Of a DNA stretch of 54,066 bases, positions 9,640-19,314 are shown piece after piece. Made by a program: the position numbers and the translations under genes. Position 1 is the first letter of the stretch. Every line of letters starts with the position of its first letter. Origin of the DNA: Chitinophaga pinensis (GTDB lineage: Bacteria > Bacteroidota > Bacteroidia > UBA4408); assembly GCA_945872355.1 (NCBI GenBank), contig CAMBZU010000013.1, positions 1-54,066 of the forward strand, in the 5' to 3' direction. The notes beneath the pieces are model-generated. The model was not told the origin of the DNA and did no database searches. It was given only the letters and a program-made list of their open reading frames with translations.

Positions 9640-10044
9640 ATGACAACATCAGAAATAACGTATTTAGGAAATCTTAGAACACAATCAAAACATATTGCAT
9701 CTAACAATTTGATTGTAACAGATGCACCAATTGATAATCATGGTAGGGGAGAAGCTTTTAGCCCAACTGATCTAATGGCTAATTCGCTTGGTTGTTGTAT
9801 GCTAACTATTATTGGGATTGCTGCAAACACACACCAATTTAGTATTGATGGTACAATTGTAAAAATCACCAAAATAATGCAATCAAACCCTCGTAAAATT
9901 GCCGAAATTAAAGTTGATTTTATTTTTCCAAAGATTGAATATAACAGTAAACAAAAGGCAATTATTGAGCACGCTGCTTTTACTTGTCCTGTGGCTTTAA
10001 GCCTTCATCCTGATATAAGGCAGTCGATTACTTTTAGCTACTGA
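9640..10044 (+). CDS. OsmC/Ohr-family peroxiredoxin-like protein
   Basis: A 134-aa cytosolic thiol peroxidase of the OsmC family, expected to reduce organic hydroperoxides. The two family cysteine regions are present: LGCC (C52/C53) in SLGCCMLT, and C116 in FTCPVALSLHPD. The conserved SPTDLMANSLG segment precedes the first. It reads as an OsmC-like (YhfA/YmaD-type) rather than an Ohr protein. The ATG at 9640 follows TATACTTG (about 35 bp upstream), a near match to the -7 element. It stands alone between a leftward and a convergent gene. Together with the secreted GPx it suggests a peroxide-defence theme in this stretch, but the two genes are not in one operon. Confidence 0.85.
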   Translation: MTTSEITYLGNLRTQSKHIASNNLIVTDAPIDNHGRGEAFSPTDLMANSLGCCMLTIIGIAANTHQFSIDGTIVKITKIMQSNPRKIAEIKVDFIFPKIEYNSKQKAIIEHAAFTCPVALSLHPDIRQSITFSY

Positions 10045-10227
10045 TTACTAAAATAATTTTCAAATAGGTTTGTATTGGATTTAGTTTACGAAAGTTTTGA
10101 CATTGAAATAGCGAAATAGACAAAACAATTTTTATTAAACACATTGCTGACATTGTGCAAATAAAATAAATTCACTGCATTGAAAAAGCCAAATGGCGGA
10201 TTGTTTTTACTTCAGTAAAAAAATAAA
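10045..10227. other. Convergent intergenic region, AT-rich hairpin only
   Basis: Between the osmC-like and PKD genes. The only structure seen is TTTTTACT (10204-10211) and AGTAAAAA (10214-10221), an 8-bp AT-rich hairpin with a 2-nt loop just after the PKD stop. It may be a weak terminator; there is no GC-rich stem. Confidence 0.35.
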
Positions 10228-13200
10228 TTATTGCTTTAATTTGATGAACAATAACGATTTAGCATAGCCTTTATAATTTAGCTTACATATATAGGTACCA
10301 CTATTAAGTTGTGCAGTTGAAATTTCAAATTGATTATATCCAGCCTTACTGTTAATTTGATAGCTTGAAATGTTTTTGCCAGACAAATCGTTTAGCTCTA
10401 TAATAACTTCATCTGCTGTAGGACAAATAAAGTTAATTGATAGTTTATCTATAGTTGGGTTAGGGAAAAGGTTAATCAATTTAAAATCATTGTCAGCAAT
10501 TGCATTACAAAGTGTATTGTTGCTTAAGTTGGCATCGTTACCTTCAGCGATGTTTGTTAATTCAATACATAAAACATCACTTAAATTAAAACCTTCTCCT
10601 TGTTTGATTTTAGTGTTTAGTTTAATATTTTTAAATTCGCCAGGAAGCAGGGGCTTCGAATAGGATTCCTTGGCTGAAAAACTACTATTGTTTCGAATAA
10701 TTAAATTAAAACCAGTTACTATAGTTGTGCTTTGATTAAAAACTACAATTTCACTTTCAATATAGTCTTCAATGATATTTGTGTTTAAGCTATAAATTAC
10801 AAGATCGATTTTTTTAGGTAAAAGATTTAATTTTTGAGTGTAATTACTTTCACAGTGATCATTGTTTAAGGCTTTTAAATTAATATTAAAAACGCCTGTA
10901 TCGTTAAAGGTATGGGTAGGATTTGGCTCTTGTGAAAAACTACCATCCCCAAAATCCCATGAATAGTTGGTCGCAAATTCAGATAAATTGCTAAACTCAG
11001 GTTGGTAAGGAGGACTACCAAAATAACTGTTTAATACAAAGTTTGAAACAGGTTTTGGGTTAACGCTGATGATGGAATCTTTAAAGGATGTACAGCCAGT
11101 ATTGGTTAAAACAGATAAGTTTACATGATAACTTCCAGTGTCATTAAAGACAAAATTAATAAGTGGATTGTTTTCTTGACTCATATTATTGATGTTCCAA
11201 CCATAATTTATTATTTGACAATTTAAACATGATGAACTATCGGCAAACTGTGTTATAGCGCCAATGCAATTGTTTTGATAGGTAAAATTGGCTTCAGGTT
11301 TATTATTTATTGCGATTGTTTTTGAAATGGTATCTCTACAACCATTGGTAGATTGCACATACAAAATAACATTGAATGCACTGGCTGAATTAAATACATA
11401 GGTTGGCTGATAGAAAATTGAAGTATCTCCATTGGGGAATTGCCATTTTCTACTTAATGATTGGTAAGGAAAATCAATTTGAGAAATATCAGTAAAAATG
11501 CTTGTATCAGCTAGGCAATTGTTGCTGCTGGTAAAATTTGCTATTGGGCTAGGTTTAATATTTAGCGAACTATGCAGGCTATCAACACAGCCTTCAATGG
11601 TTTGAACAACTATGCTAATATTATATGTGCCAGGTGCATTGTAAACATGAAATGCTTCAGCTGTGTTTGCTATATTTCCTTGGGCAGCAGGATTTCCAAA
11701 ATTCCATAATACACTTTGTAAATTACCGCCAAAAAGATTGCTTGTATTGTTGAATTCAGTTAATTTTTGATTGCATAGATTGAAGGCAGTATAGCTTATT
11801 GATGGCAAAGGAAAAACACTAATTGCTTGGTTATAAACTGCTCCACAACCCGATTGTAGAATTACTTTTAAACTAACATTGTAAATGCTAGCAGCGTCGA
11901 AAATATGTACATTGTTTTGTAAACTAGAGGTGGTGCCATCTCCAAAATTCCAAAGCCATTGTGAAATTGTTTCACCCAAAGGAGGGGTTGATAAATCAGT
12001 AAAGCTAATGGCGGTATTAATACATCCATTTACAGCCAAGAACTCAGCATGAGGCGCAACACCAACAATATTGATAGCAATGGTATCTCTTAAAATACAA
12101 TTATTTTGATTGCTGGCTTCAAGCCAATATGTGCCTGAATTGGTGATGACTAATGTGTCATTACTACTTCCATTTGACCATAGATAATTGGCATTGTTCG
12201 GAGTATAATTTTGCAGTTGTATTGTATTGCCTGCACAAAGACTTGTATCATTTCCAAGAGATTCAGAAACGGAAAAGTTGTCAAGTAAAATGTTGGCAGT
12301 ATCTGAGTAAAAAGTACAGCCAAAATTGTCGGTTGCAACAAAATAATAAGCTCCAGAAGTATCAATATTAAATTGATTCGAAGTCATATTGTTTTGCCAA
12401 AGTGTTGTAAAATTGTTATTGAGTCCTGAATTCCAAGTTATTTGCGAACCTAAACACAATGCTTGAGAGTTTATTTGATTGTAAGTTGGATATTGCACTA
12501 AAATAGTATCCACATGGATTCTGCCAAAATAATCTTTAGCGCGCAACCAGTGCGTTCCTGAGGTATTAACACTTATGGATGATCCTGTTTCACCATTTGA
12601 CCATAAATAGTCGGTAAATCCTGCACTAGTGCTTAAGTTAATAGGACAAAAATTATCTGTTATAATACTGTCATTCCCTAAAAATAAGTTTTCAGTGTAT
12701 TTATCTAATAGATATTTATTTACAAGCGAAATAGATGAATCATTTAGTAAAGTAGTACTTAGTATTATTTCAGCAATTTCACCATTTAAAAAGTCATTAA
12801 CCACTGATTTACCAACAAAAAAAGTTCCACTAGTGGTAGCAGGTAAGTTAATATTTTGAGCTCCTATCGTTGAGTCGTTCACTAAAAACTTTACAGCTGA
12901 AGGTGAACGTGTTAAAGTCATTAAACTAGGACTAGTAGAGTTGAAAGTTACAAATATGTCATTTGGATATCCTGTAAAGGCAACAAAATCAGTTGAAATC
13001 TCCATATTATAATTGTAAGCCCCTATATATCTTCCATAAATTGAGCCTGCATTTTTTTTTCCTACAATAAAAACGGTATTGCTTGAACCATAGGTAAAAT
13101 TGGGAAACCCAAAAAAATCATTTCCCTCAAATTTAATTGCTTTTTTACTAGCACAGAAAGTTTGTATAGGAAGCGGCTGATATAAAGCTGTTGGCTGGGT

Positions 13201-13653
13201 AAATGCATATTGGTTAACACTGAGATCTTTCCATGTTAGAAGATTGTTGTTGTTTAATATTAAACCTGTGTCCGCTTTTAGCCAGAGTGATAAATTGTTA
13301 ATAGAACTTGGGTTAAAATAGATGAAAGAACAGGAATTACTCCACGCGCTTAATTGAGCACTAGTTCTTCTTACACGCCAAAAATAAGTTGAAATTGTGC
13401 TTTGAGTTGGTATAGTTATTTTGCCAGAGGCAAGATTATTGGCAGTAAAAAAAATTGGATTGAAATTTTGAGTAAAAGCTACTTCCACTTCATAAAGCTG
13501 GCCAATCTGATAATTCCAACAAAGCTCAATACTTGATCGGTCTGTAATAAAACCATTTTGGGGATAATTTAAAGTAACATTTTGGGCAAATGAAATACAT
13601 TGTGTAAAAATAAAAATGACGAAGCTAAAATATATATTGAAGTTTTTTTTCAT
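10228..13653 (-). CDS. PKD/LamG multidomain surface protein, T9SS type A sorting domain
   Basis: A 1141-aa exported protein. Signal peptide is residues 1-24 (KKNFNIYFSFVIFIFTQCIS). A fibronectin-like N-terminal domain follows (YPQNGFITDRSSIELCWNY ... YFWRVRR). Next is a concanavalin A/LamG-like module (LSLWLKADTG ... FLNGEIAEIILS, about 115-320). Several Ig-like segments with LSTSAGF..YLWSNGETG or YLWSNGSSNDT come after. About five PKD domains follow, marked by WxFG(D/N) and ..YNVSL.V (for example WLWNFGDGTTSS, YSWDFGDGSFSQ). The last ~80 residues (INLFPNPTIDKLSINF ... LNDLSGKNISSYQ ... LNSGTYICKL) form a Por-secretion tail. Probably a large adhesin or carbohydrate-binding surface protein. 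No catalytic motif is visible. Confidence 0.88.
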   Translation of the reverse strand: MKKNFNIYFSFVIFIFTQCISFAQNVTLNYPQNGFITDRSSIELCWNYQIGQLYEVEVAFTQNFNPIFFTANNLASGKITIPTQSTISTYFWRVRRTSAQLSAWSNSCSFIYFNPSSINNLSLWLKADTGLILNNNNLLTWKDLSVNQYAFTQPTALYQPLPIQTFCASKKAIKFEGNDFFGFPNFTYGSSNTVFIVGKKNAGSIYGRYIGAYNYNMEISTDFVAFTGYPNDIFVTFNSTSPSLMTLTRSPSAVKFLVNDSTIGAQNINLPATTSGTFFVGKSVVNDFLNGEIAEIILSTTLLNDSSISLVNKYLLDKYTENLFLGNDSIITDNFCPINLSTSAGFTDYLWSNGETGSSISVNTSGTHWLRAKDYFGRIHVDTILVQYPTYNQINSQALCLGSQITWNSGLNNNFTTLWQNNMTSNQFNIDTSGAYYFVATDNFGCTFYSDTANILLDNFSVSESLGNDTSLCAGNTIQLQNYTPNNANYLWSNGSSNDTLVITNSGTYWLEASNQNNCILRDTIAINIVGVAPHAEFLAVNGCINTAISFTDLSTPPLGETISQWLWNFGDGTTSSLQNNVHIFDAASIYNVSLKVILQSGCGAVYNQAISVFPLPSISYTAFNLCNQKLTEFNNTSNLFGGNLQSVLWNFGNPAAQGNIANTAEAFHVYNAPGTYNISIVVQTIEGCVDSLHSSLNIKPSPIANFTSSNNCLADTSIFTDISQIDFPYQSLSRKWQFPNGDTSIFYQPTYVFNSASAFNVILYVQSTNGCRDTISKTIAINNKPEANFTYQNNCIGAITQFADSSSCLNCQIINYGWNINNMSQENNPLINFVFNDTGSYHVNLSVLTNTGCTSFKDSIISVNPKPVSNFVLNSYFGSPPYQPEFSNLSEFATNYSWDFGDGSFSQEPNPTHTFNDTGVFNINLKALNNDHCESNYTQKLNLLPKKIDLVIYSLNTNIIEDYIESEIVVFNQSTTIVTGFNLIIRNNSSFSAKESYSKPLLPGEFKNIKLNTKIKQGEGFNLSDVLCIELTNIAEGNDANLSNNTLCNAIADNDFKLINLFPNPTIDKLSINFICPTADEVIIELNDLSGKNISSYQINSKAGYNQFEISTAQLNSGTYICKLNYKGYAKSLLFIKLKQ

Positions 13654-13681
13654 ATCGAAAAAAATAGTTGCTAATGTTCTG

Positions 13682-13711
13682 CAAATTTATTTAAATAAAT
13701 CAATAATTCAA
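13682..13711 (-). promoter_or_regulatory. Promoter of the PKD/LamG gene
   Basis: On the minus strand TTG (13711-13709), 19 nt, then TAAATTTG (13689-13682) matches TTTG-N19-TAnnTTTG. The ATG at 13653 lies about 25 nt after the expected transcription start. Confidence 0.55.
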
Positions 13712-13739
13712 CGATTGCAATATATTCAATCTTATAAAA

Positions 13740-13768
13740 TTTGTTGTGTTTAATAAATCTTAGATTTG
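13740..13768 (+). promoter_or_regulatory. Candidate promoter of the polysaccharide cluster
   Basis: TTTG (13740-13743), a 17-nt spacer, then TAGATTTG (13761-13768). The spacer is slightly short. The first gene starts at 13899, giving a leader of about 120 nt. Confidence 0.4.
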
Positions 13769-13898
13769 CTTTTTAATGGCATTTACTTTCTGCAATATTC
13801 TTAAATAGTAGTTGCGAAGCCCATCAAAAAATTAATTATTTAATCAATATGAATTAAATAATTAATTTTACCCACTTTAACTTAATACACCTTATTCA

Positions 13899-14438
13899 TT
13901 GGACAGTAAAAGAGTAATCATCACTGGAGGCCCTGGTTTTGGAAAAACTTCAATTATTGAAGAACTAGAATCTAGGAATTACTCCTGCAAACACGAAGTA
14001 TCAAGAACAATAATCAAAGAGCAGCTAGCGGCTGGAGGCGATATCTTACCTTGGAAAAATTTAAGCAACTTCAGCGAACTTTTAATGCAAAATAGAATTA
14101 AGCAATTTGAAGAGGCTCATCCAAAAGAATTTACTTTTTTTGATCGTGGCTTGCCAGATATTATTGCTTACATGCAAAAGGATGAGCTTAATATTCCAAT
14201 TTCATACAACAAAAAAGTCAAGGAGTGTTTTTATTTTACAACGGTTTTTATTGTGCCACCTTGGAAAGAAATTTATAAAAATGATGATGAACGAAAAGAA
14301 GACTATGAAACAGCTTGTATGCTCAATAAGGTAATTATCGATACATACCAAAATTTTGGCTACAACACAGTTACCTTACCTAAATTTTCGGTTAAAGAGC
14401 GTGCAGATTTAATTTTAAAGCAAATAGGAATTTATTGA
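13899..14438 (+). CDS. AAA_28-type P-loop NTPase/kinase-like protein
   Basis: A 179-aa cytosolic protein with Walker A GGPGFGKTS (residues 10-18). The FFDRGLPDIIAYM segment (about 85-97) resembles the DRG lid of nucleoside and polynucleotide kinase-like folds. This pattern fits the AAA_28 domain family; the substrate is unknown. The start is TTG at 13899, since the frame upstream to a stop at 13878 has no ATG. It ends 10 bp before the acyltransferase gene and so leads the polysaccharide operon by position. A role in that pathway is inferred from location only. Generic housekeeping NTPases of this family also occur outside such clusters. Confidence 0.75.
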   Translation: MDSKRVIITGGPGFGKTSIIEELESRNYSCKHEVSRTIIKEQLAAGGDILPWKNLSNFSELLMQNRIKQFEEAHPKEFTFFDRGLPDIIAYMQKDELNIPISYNKKVKECFYFTTVFIVPPWKEIYKNDDERKEDYETACMLNKVIIDTYQNFGYNTVTLPKFSVKERADLILKQIGIY

Positions 14439-14448
14439 TTTTTGTGTA

Positions 14449-15339
14449 ATGGCCCACTTGATGCACTATATAACACTTTTGGTTTGGAAATTCTTACCCT
14501 TTTTTAGGCCTAAAAATTTTGTAGTTAAGGGAAGGTTTTTGTTTAACCTAAAAACTAAAATTTTACTTAAAGGTGATTCTTCAATCCTTGTGAAAGGTGA
14601 TGCCGATTTTTCTGGTTCAATAATTACATTAATTAACAGCAATATGAGTTGTAATAGTGTAATCTGTAATAATACCAAAATACTACTTAATGCTTCTAAA
14701 ATAATTTTTCAAGATTATTTAAATTTTAAGAATTCTAACTTTCACATTGATAATTCTACAATTGAAGGTGCCAATCATTTTAGGGTTCATCATTTTAACT
14801 TTGAGTTAATTAAAAGTATATTTACAGCAGGCAGTTATTTTATGTGTGATGGCCAAGCCAATTTAGCTGGAAAATTGGTTTTAACAAAAGCTACTTTTAG
14901 TTGCAAAGATAATTGTAGAATTCAATGCATGGTGAATGTCCACAACGGAGATTTGATTTTAGGCAATAACTGTTTTATTAATTCAGGAACTAAGGTTAAT
15001 TGCCAAATGCTCATCCAAATTGGTAATTATGTAATGATATCTTATGATTGCATATTATTCGACAACAATTCACATTCGCTATATTTTTTAGCCAGAAGGG
15101 AAGAAATAGATGCCGGTTTTCCTAATGGAACTAAACCACAAAGCGAGCATTCAAAAACTTCCATGGCGCCAATAATAATTGAAGATGACGTTTGGATTGG
15201 TGTAAAATCGATGGTTTTTAAAGGCGTTACGATTGGTGAAAGGGCTGTTATTGCAGCTGGAACAAGTGTTACTAAGCATGTTGAAAAAGATACTTTAACC
15301 TGCGGAAATGGTAATAAAAGTAAACCAATCATTTATTAA
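14449..15339 (+). CDS. Left-handed beta-helix (hexapeptide) acyltransferase
   Basis: A 296-aa protein. Its C-terminal half has a clear hexapeptide-repeat acyltransferase core (IGNYVMISYDCILFDNNSHSL, then [40 protein letters not shown]). This is the WbbJ/maltose O-acetyltransferase-like type that transfers acetyl from acetyl-CoA to a sugar. His211 in the NNSHS loop is a candidate catalytic base. The N-terminal half continues as beta-helix-like coils without the canonical hexads (STIEGANHF..., SIFTAGSYF...), so it is longer than typical family members. The C-terminus lacks the usual GNPAK ending, reading CGNGNKSKPIIY. It probably decorates the exported glycan. Confidence 0.75.
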   Translation: MAHLMHYITLLVWKFLPFFRPKNFVVKGRFLFNLKTKILLKGDSSILVKGDADFSGSIITLINSNMSCNSVICNNTKILLNASKIIFQDYLNFKNSNFHIDNSTIEGANHFRVHHFNFELIKSIFTAGSYFMCDGQANLAGKLVLTKATFSCKDNCRIQCMVNVHNGDLILGNNCFINSGTKVNCQMLIQIGNYVMISYDCILFDNNSHSLYFLARREEIDAGFPNGTKPQSEHSKTSMAPIIIEDDVWIGVKSMVFKGVTIGERAVIAAGTSVTKHVEKDTLTCGNGNKSKPIIY

Positions 15340-15439
15340 ACATCTGTAGGGTTAAGTTTATTATTTGTCTAATATTTTTTATATCCTAAGTTTTTTTTAC
15401 TTACTTCGCTGAATATATTTATAATTACTTTATTTAATT

Positions 15440-16300
15440 TTGGAAATTACAAATAAGCAAGAAAATTGGACTGAAATAATAACACCTAAAAAAGGGTTAT
15501 TTGATATTAATTTTAAGGAAATATGGCATTATCGTGATCTTATAATGCTTTTTGTAAGAAGAGATTTTGTTTCAACCTACAAACAAACAATTCTAGGACC
15601 AATCTGGTTTTTTGTACAACCTTTATTGACTTCATTAATTTTTATCATCATTTTTACGCGAATTGCACATTTATCAACCGAAGGCTTGCCACCTCTTTTG
15701 TTTTATTTAGCTGGCATCACATTGTGGAACTATTTTTCCGATTGTTTTACTAAAACCTCTAATGTATTTGTAGCTAATGCAAATATTTTTGGCAAAGTTT
15801 ATTTTCCAAGATTATCCAATCCTTTAGCAATCATCATTTCAAATTTAATAAAGTTTGCTATACAATTACTGCTGCTAATTATTATTTTGTTGTATTACAT
15901 TTTTGATGGCAAAATTGTTTTTGCCTTAAATCCTATATTATTTCTTATACCGTTTTTGATTTTTTTAATGGCTATTTTAGGATTAGGTTTAGGCATAATT
16001 TTTTCTTCACTTACAACAAAATATCGCGACCTTACTTTTTTGCTGCAATTTGGAATTCAGTTATTAATGTATGCTACACCTGTAATTTATCCCTTGAGCA
16101 GCGCCACAGGTAAATTAAAAACAGTGCTCAGTTTAAACCCATTAACACCAATTATTGAGTTGTTTAGAAAAATTATTCTGGGGCAAGAAATTGTAGATTT
16201 TAGTGGACTTGCTTATTGTAGCATTTTTACTGTTATCACCTTGTTTATCGGAATAATCGTATTCAACCAAGTCGAGAAGTCTTTTATGGATACAGTTTAA
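15440..16300 (+). CDS. ABC-2 transporter permease of polysaccharide export (Wzm-like)
   Basis: A 286-aa inner-membrane protein, the transmembrane half of an ABC exporter for O-antigen, capsule or teichoic-acid-like glycans. The typical entry is HYRDLIMLFVRRDFVSTYKQTILGPIWFFVQP. About six membrane segments follow (near residues 45-65, 75-90, 125-150, 157-185, 195-215, 250-275). The characteristic YRDLTFLLQFGIQLLMYATPVIYPLS stretch is present. The start is TTG at 15440; an in-frame stop at 15422 leaves no upstream ATG. The matching ATPase begins 10 bp after it ends. Together they would flip a completed, lipid-linked chain to the periplasm. Confidence 0.9.
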   Translation: MEITNKQENWTEIITPKKGLFDINFKEIWHYRDLIMLFVRRDFVSTYKQTILGPIWFFVQPLLTSLIFIIIFTRIAHLSTEGLPPLLFYLAGITLWNYFSDCFTKTSNVFVANANIFGKVYFPRLSNPLAIIISNLIKFAIQLLLLIIILLYYIFDGKIVFALNPILFLIPFLIFLMAILGLGLGIIFSSLTTKYRDLTFLLQFGIQLLMYATPVIYPLSSATGKLKTVLSLNPLTPIIELFRKIILGQEIVDFSGLAYCSIFTVITLFIGIIVFNQVEKSFMDTV

Positions 16301-16309
16301 AAAATTGAA

Positions 16310-17590
16310 ATGGCTGAAATTGCAATTAAAGTTGAAAATTTATACAAACAGTACAAGTTAGGAATGGTAAATACCGGCACCATTTCTCATGATTTAAATA
16401 GGTGGTGGCACAAGGTAAGAGGCAAAGAAGACCCTTATCAAAAAGTAACGGTAACCAATGATAGAACACAAAAGTCAACACATGATTATGTGTGGGCGCT
16501 TAATGATATTAATTTTGATGTTAATGTTGGCGAAGTGCTTGGTATTATTGGTAAAAATGGTGCAGGTAAAAGTACCTTACTTAAAATACTTTCTAAAGTA
16601 ACTGGGCCAACCAAAGGCAATATTAAGATTAATGGCCGCATTGCTAGTTTACTTGAGGTTGGAACTGGTTTTCATCCTGAATTAAGTGGATTAGAAAATA
16701 TTTATTTAAATGGTGCCATTCTTGGAATGACCAAAAAAGAAATTAGTCGAAAGCTTGATGAAATTGTAAGTTTTAGTGGAGTTGATAAATATATCGACAC
16801 GCCTGTAAAGAGATACAGCAGCGGTATGTATGTGCGTTTGGCCTTTGCAGTGGCAGCTCATTTAGAACCCGAAATTTTAATTATTGATGAAGTACTTGCT
16901 GTGGGTGATGCCGAGTTTCAAAAGAAATGTTTAGGGAAAATGAAAGATGTGGCTCAACAAGGTAGAACTGTGTTGTTTGTAAGCCATAATATGGTGGCTG
17001 TGCAGCAATTGTGTACTAAAGGGTTGTTCCTAAAAAATGGTGGTTTGGCCTATTTTGGTGATATTGATAAAACTCTACCACATTATTTCGATTATGATAA
17101 TGCCAGCGCTAAAAGCGATATCGCAAATTTAGAAGAAAAGGCCAGAAGCAATGGCATTGCAAAAATCATTAAAAAAGCTTGGATTGAAAATTTGAATAAC
17201 CAGCGAGTAAGCAGGGTCTTAATGGGCGAAGGATTTAAAATTTGTTTCGAATTTGAAGCCGATTTTGTAATGGAAAATGCTCTTTTTGGCTTTGCTCTAG
17301 AAAATTTACATGGAATGAGAGTAACAACAATCAACAATATGATTACCTCAAATACCTCTGTAAAGGAAATAAAAAATGGTGTTGCTATTTGTGAATTTAC
17401 AAGTCCAAATTTATTGGCAGGGGAGTATTTTGTTACTTTAGGTATTGTTTCTGACCCTAATCAGTGGATTGATTATGTTGAACATGCCTTTACAATTAAA
17501 GTAGAACCAGCAGATATTTACAAAACGGGGAAATTGCTTGAAAGTGGCCACGGTGTCGTTTTTATGAAAGCCAATGTTTACATAAAATAG
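16310..17590 (+). CDS. ABC transporter ATPase of polysaccharide export with C-terminal glycan-binding domain (Wzt-like)
   Basis: A 426-aa protein. The nucleotide-binding domain (about 5-250) has Walker A GKNGAGKST (81-89), the signature YSSGMYVRLAFAVA (near 169) and Walker B ILIIDEVLAVGD. All match the Wzt/TagH subfamily, including the early IASLLEVGTGFHPELSGLENIYLNG motif. Residues ~285-426 form an extra beta-sandwich-like domain (RVLMGEGFKICFEFEAD ... GEYFVTLGIVSD). This corresponds to Wzt_C, which in E. coli O9a-type systems recognises the modified non-reducing end of the glycan. Export here may therefore depend on terminal modification, and the FkbM methyltransferases next door are obvious candidates (inference). 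ATG at 16310. Confidence 0.92.
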   Translation: MAEIAIKVENLYKQYKLGMVNTGTISHDLNRWWHKVRGKEDPYQKVTVTNDRTQKSTHDYVWALNDINFDVNVGEVLGIIGKNGAGKSTLLKILSKVTGPTKGNIKINGRIASLLEVGTGFHPELSGLENIYLNGAILGMTKKEISRKLDEIVSFSGVDKYIDTPVKRYSSGMYVRLAFAVAAHLEPEILIIDEVLAVGDAEFQKKCLGKMKDVAQQGRTVLFVSHNMVAVQQLCTKGLFLKNGGLAYFGDIDKTLPHYFDYDNASAKSDIANLEEKARSNGIAKIIKKAWIENLNNQRVSRVLMGEGFKICFEFEADFVMENALFGFALENLHGMRVTTINNMITSNTSVKEIKNGVAICEFTSPNLLAGEYFVTLGIVSDPNQWIDYVEHAFTIKVEPADIYKTGKLLESGHGVVFMKANVYIK

Positions 17591-17656
17591 GAAACTTTTT
17601 AAATTACCAATAATGCAAAAGTGCGGTTAAATTGACATAGATTTATATTATTTATT

Positions 17657-18391
17657 TTGACAAATATTTCGCAAATTAAATACAGTATCACTAGGATACT
17701 TACCAATTTGGTACCACAATTTATTCAAAAAGAAATTAGTAAACAACAAAAAGATAATAATGTTTTTGCCGGTAAATATTATGCTCAAGAAGGGGAGGAT
17801 ATAGTTTTATTAAGGTTTTTCAATTATAAAAAAAATGGTTTTTTTGTTGATGTAGGTGCACACCATCCGCTAAGATTATCTAACACCTATAAATTATATG
17901 ACCTAGGCTGGAATGGAATAAATATAGATGCCATGCCAGGTTCCATGAAAAAATTTAAGGAAATAAGAACTAGAGATATTAATTTAGAAGCTGCCATTTC
18001 AGATCAAACAGAAACACTAACTTTTTTCCAATTCAATGAGCCTGCATTAAATACACTAAGTGAAGAAAAAGCAAGAAATATAATTGAAAATTCTCCATAT
18101 AATCTTGTTGATAAATTACTATTTACCACTAAAACTTTAAAGCAAATTTTAGAAGAAAACCTGCCACCTAATACCAATATTGATTTTTTTACCATTGATG
18201 TTGAAGGCTGGGATCTTAAAGTTCTGAAAGGCAATGATTGGCAGAAATTTAAACCAAAACTAATTATTGTTGAATGTGATGACATCAGTTTAAATTTGAT
18301 TTTAAATAATGAAACTACATTATATCTGAACAAATTCGGTTACCAGCTATTCGCAAAAACATTCAAGTCAGTTTTTTATCATCTCGCATAA
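17657..18391 (+). CDS. FkbM-family methyltransferase
   Basis: A 244-aa protein with an FkbM-type SAM-dependent methyltransferase fold: YAQEGEDIVLLRFF entry, FVDVGAHHPLRLSNTYKLYDLGWNG (SAM-binding loop, about 55-80), NIDAMPGSMKKF, and the IDFFTIDVEGWDLKVLKGNDW signature near 175-195. FkbM enzymes O-methylate sugars or similar hydroxyls. The start is TTG at 17657; an in-frame stop at 17633 excludes earlier starts. It follows wzt by 66 bp. A capping or backbone-methylating role on the exported glycan is inferred from position. Confidence 0.85.
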   Translation: MTNISQIKYSITRILTNLVPQFIQKEISKQQKDNNVFAGKYYAQEGEDIVLLRFFNYKKNGFFVDVGAHHPLRLSNTYKLYDLGWNGINIDAMPGSMKKFKEIRTRDINLEAAISDQTETLTFFQFNEPALNTLSEEKARNIIENSPYNLVDKLLFTTKTLKQILEENLPPNTNIDFFTIDVEGWDLKVLKGNDWQKFKPKLIIVECDDISLNLILNNETTLYLNKFGYQLFAKTFKSVFYHLA

Positions 18392-18742
18392 ATCTATATG
18401 TTAGAACATTTAACGATAGAACTTTTTACGAGTAGAATCTAAGTTATAGATTAAGAAATCAATGTCATAATTATGATTTTTTAACGTCATTAGCCAAGAA
18501 TTAATGCCATTTCATAAAGTCGGATTGAAATTTTCTCATCAGAATAAAAGATAAAAGAACAACAAAGTTGAAATGATTAATATATTTGCAAAAAAGATTA
18601 TATTGAAATTAGTAATTAACCATAACGGAACTTGGTTTAATTGTCTTCATTAAATTCTGAAATAAATATCATATTGATTGAAATTGTTAAGTAATTTAGA
18701 GTTTAAGAAAAATAGAAATTAATATTGTCAACAATTATTGTA
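18392..18742. other. 351-bp AT-rich intergenic gap inside the polysaccharide cluster
   Basis: No coding frame is convincing here. TATATTTG at 18581-18588 fits the TAnnTTTG -7 element, but no TTTG lies 17-20 nt upstream. It might be a weak internal promoter for the second half of the cluster. A remnant of a lost gene is also possible; I see no recognisable protein fragment. Confidence 0.35.
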
Positions 18743-19309
18743 ATGAAGAAGATATTGATAGAGCTCATAATTAGAATTTTAAATCAAAAAGAAAATTATT
18801 CCAACAGGATCTATCAATACAAACTTCGAAATTGTTCAGGAGTTAAAATCTTAAATGATGTAAAAGTTTTAAAATCAGCCATAGTGGAAACTAGATTTGG
18901 TGGCACCATTGAAATTGGGGAAAGCAGTGAAATTCTTGATGGGGTAATTATACTTACTTATGGAGGAGACATAAAAATTGGCAAAAGGTGCAGTATCAAT
19001 GCTCAAACCATTTTATACGGGCATGGTGGACTTGCCATTGGAAATGATGTTTTAATTGCAGGGCATTGTATGATTATTCCCAGTAATCATAACATAGCAG
19101 ACAATAATAAAACCATAATTTCTCAAGGAAATACAAGCAAAGGAATCATCATTGAGGATGATGTTTGGATAGCCCATGGTTGCTCAATTCTTGATGGTAT
19201 TAATATAGGAAAAGGTGCTGTAATTGCTGCCGGAAGTGTTGTCAATAGAGATGTTCCAGCAAATTGCATTTATGGTGGTGTTCCAGCTAAATTACTTAAA
19301 AAAAGATAA
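18743..19309 (+). CDS. Hexapeptide-repeat acyltransferase (WbbJ-like)
   Basis: A left-handed beta-helix O-acyltransferase of about 188 aa. Hexapeptide coils run from [23 protein letters not shown] through [20 protein letters not shown] and [24 protein letters not shown] to [54 protein letters not shown]. The SNHNIA loop carries the probable catalytic His. The VNRDVP...GVPAKLLK ending is the family's standard C-terminus. I chose the ATG at 18743 ([12 protein letters not shown]); an in-frame TTG six codons upstream at 18725 is possible. It lies 5 bp before the second FkbM gene. It probably acetylates a sugar of the cluster's glycan. Confidence 0.88.
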   Translation: MKKILIELIIRILNQKENYSNRIYQYKLRNCSGVKILNDVKVLKSAIVETRFGGTIEIGESSEILDGVIILTYGGDIKIGKRCSINAQTILYGHGGLAIGNDVLIAGHCMIIPSNHNIADNNKTIISQGNTSKGIIIEDDVWIAHGCSILDGINIGKGAVIAAGSVVNRDVPANCIYGGVPAKLLKKR

Positions 19310-19314
19310 TTTTT

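Noticed and set aside
12150-12371. Overlapping open frames on both strands inside the PKD/LamG gene
   Set aside because: They lie wholly within a well-supported 1141-aa coding region and show no domain.
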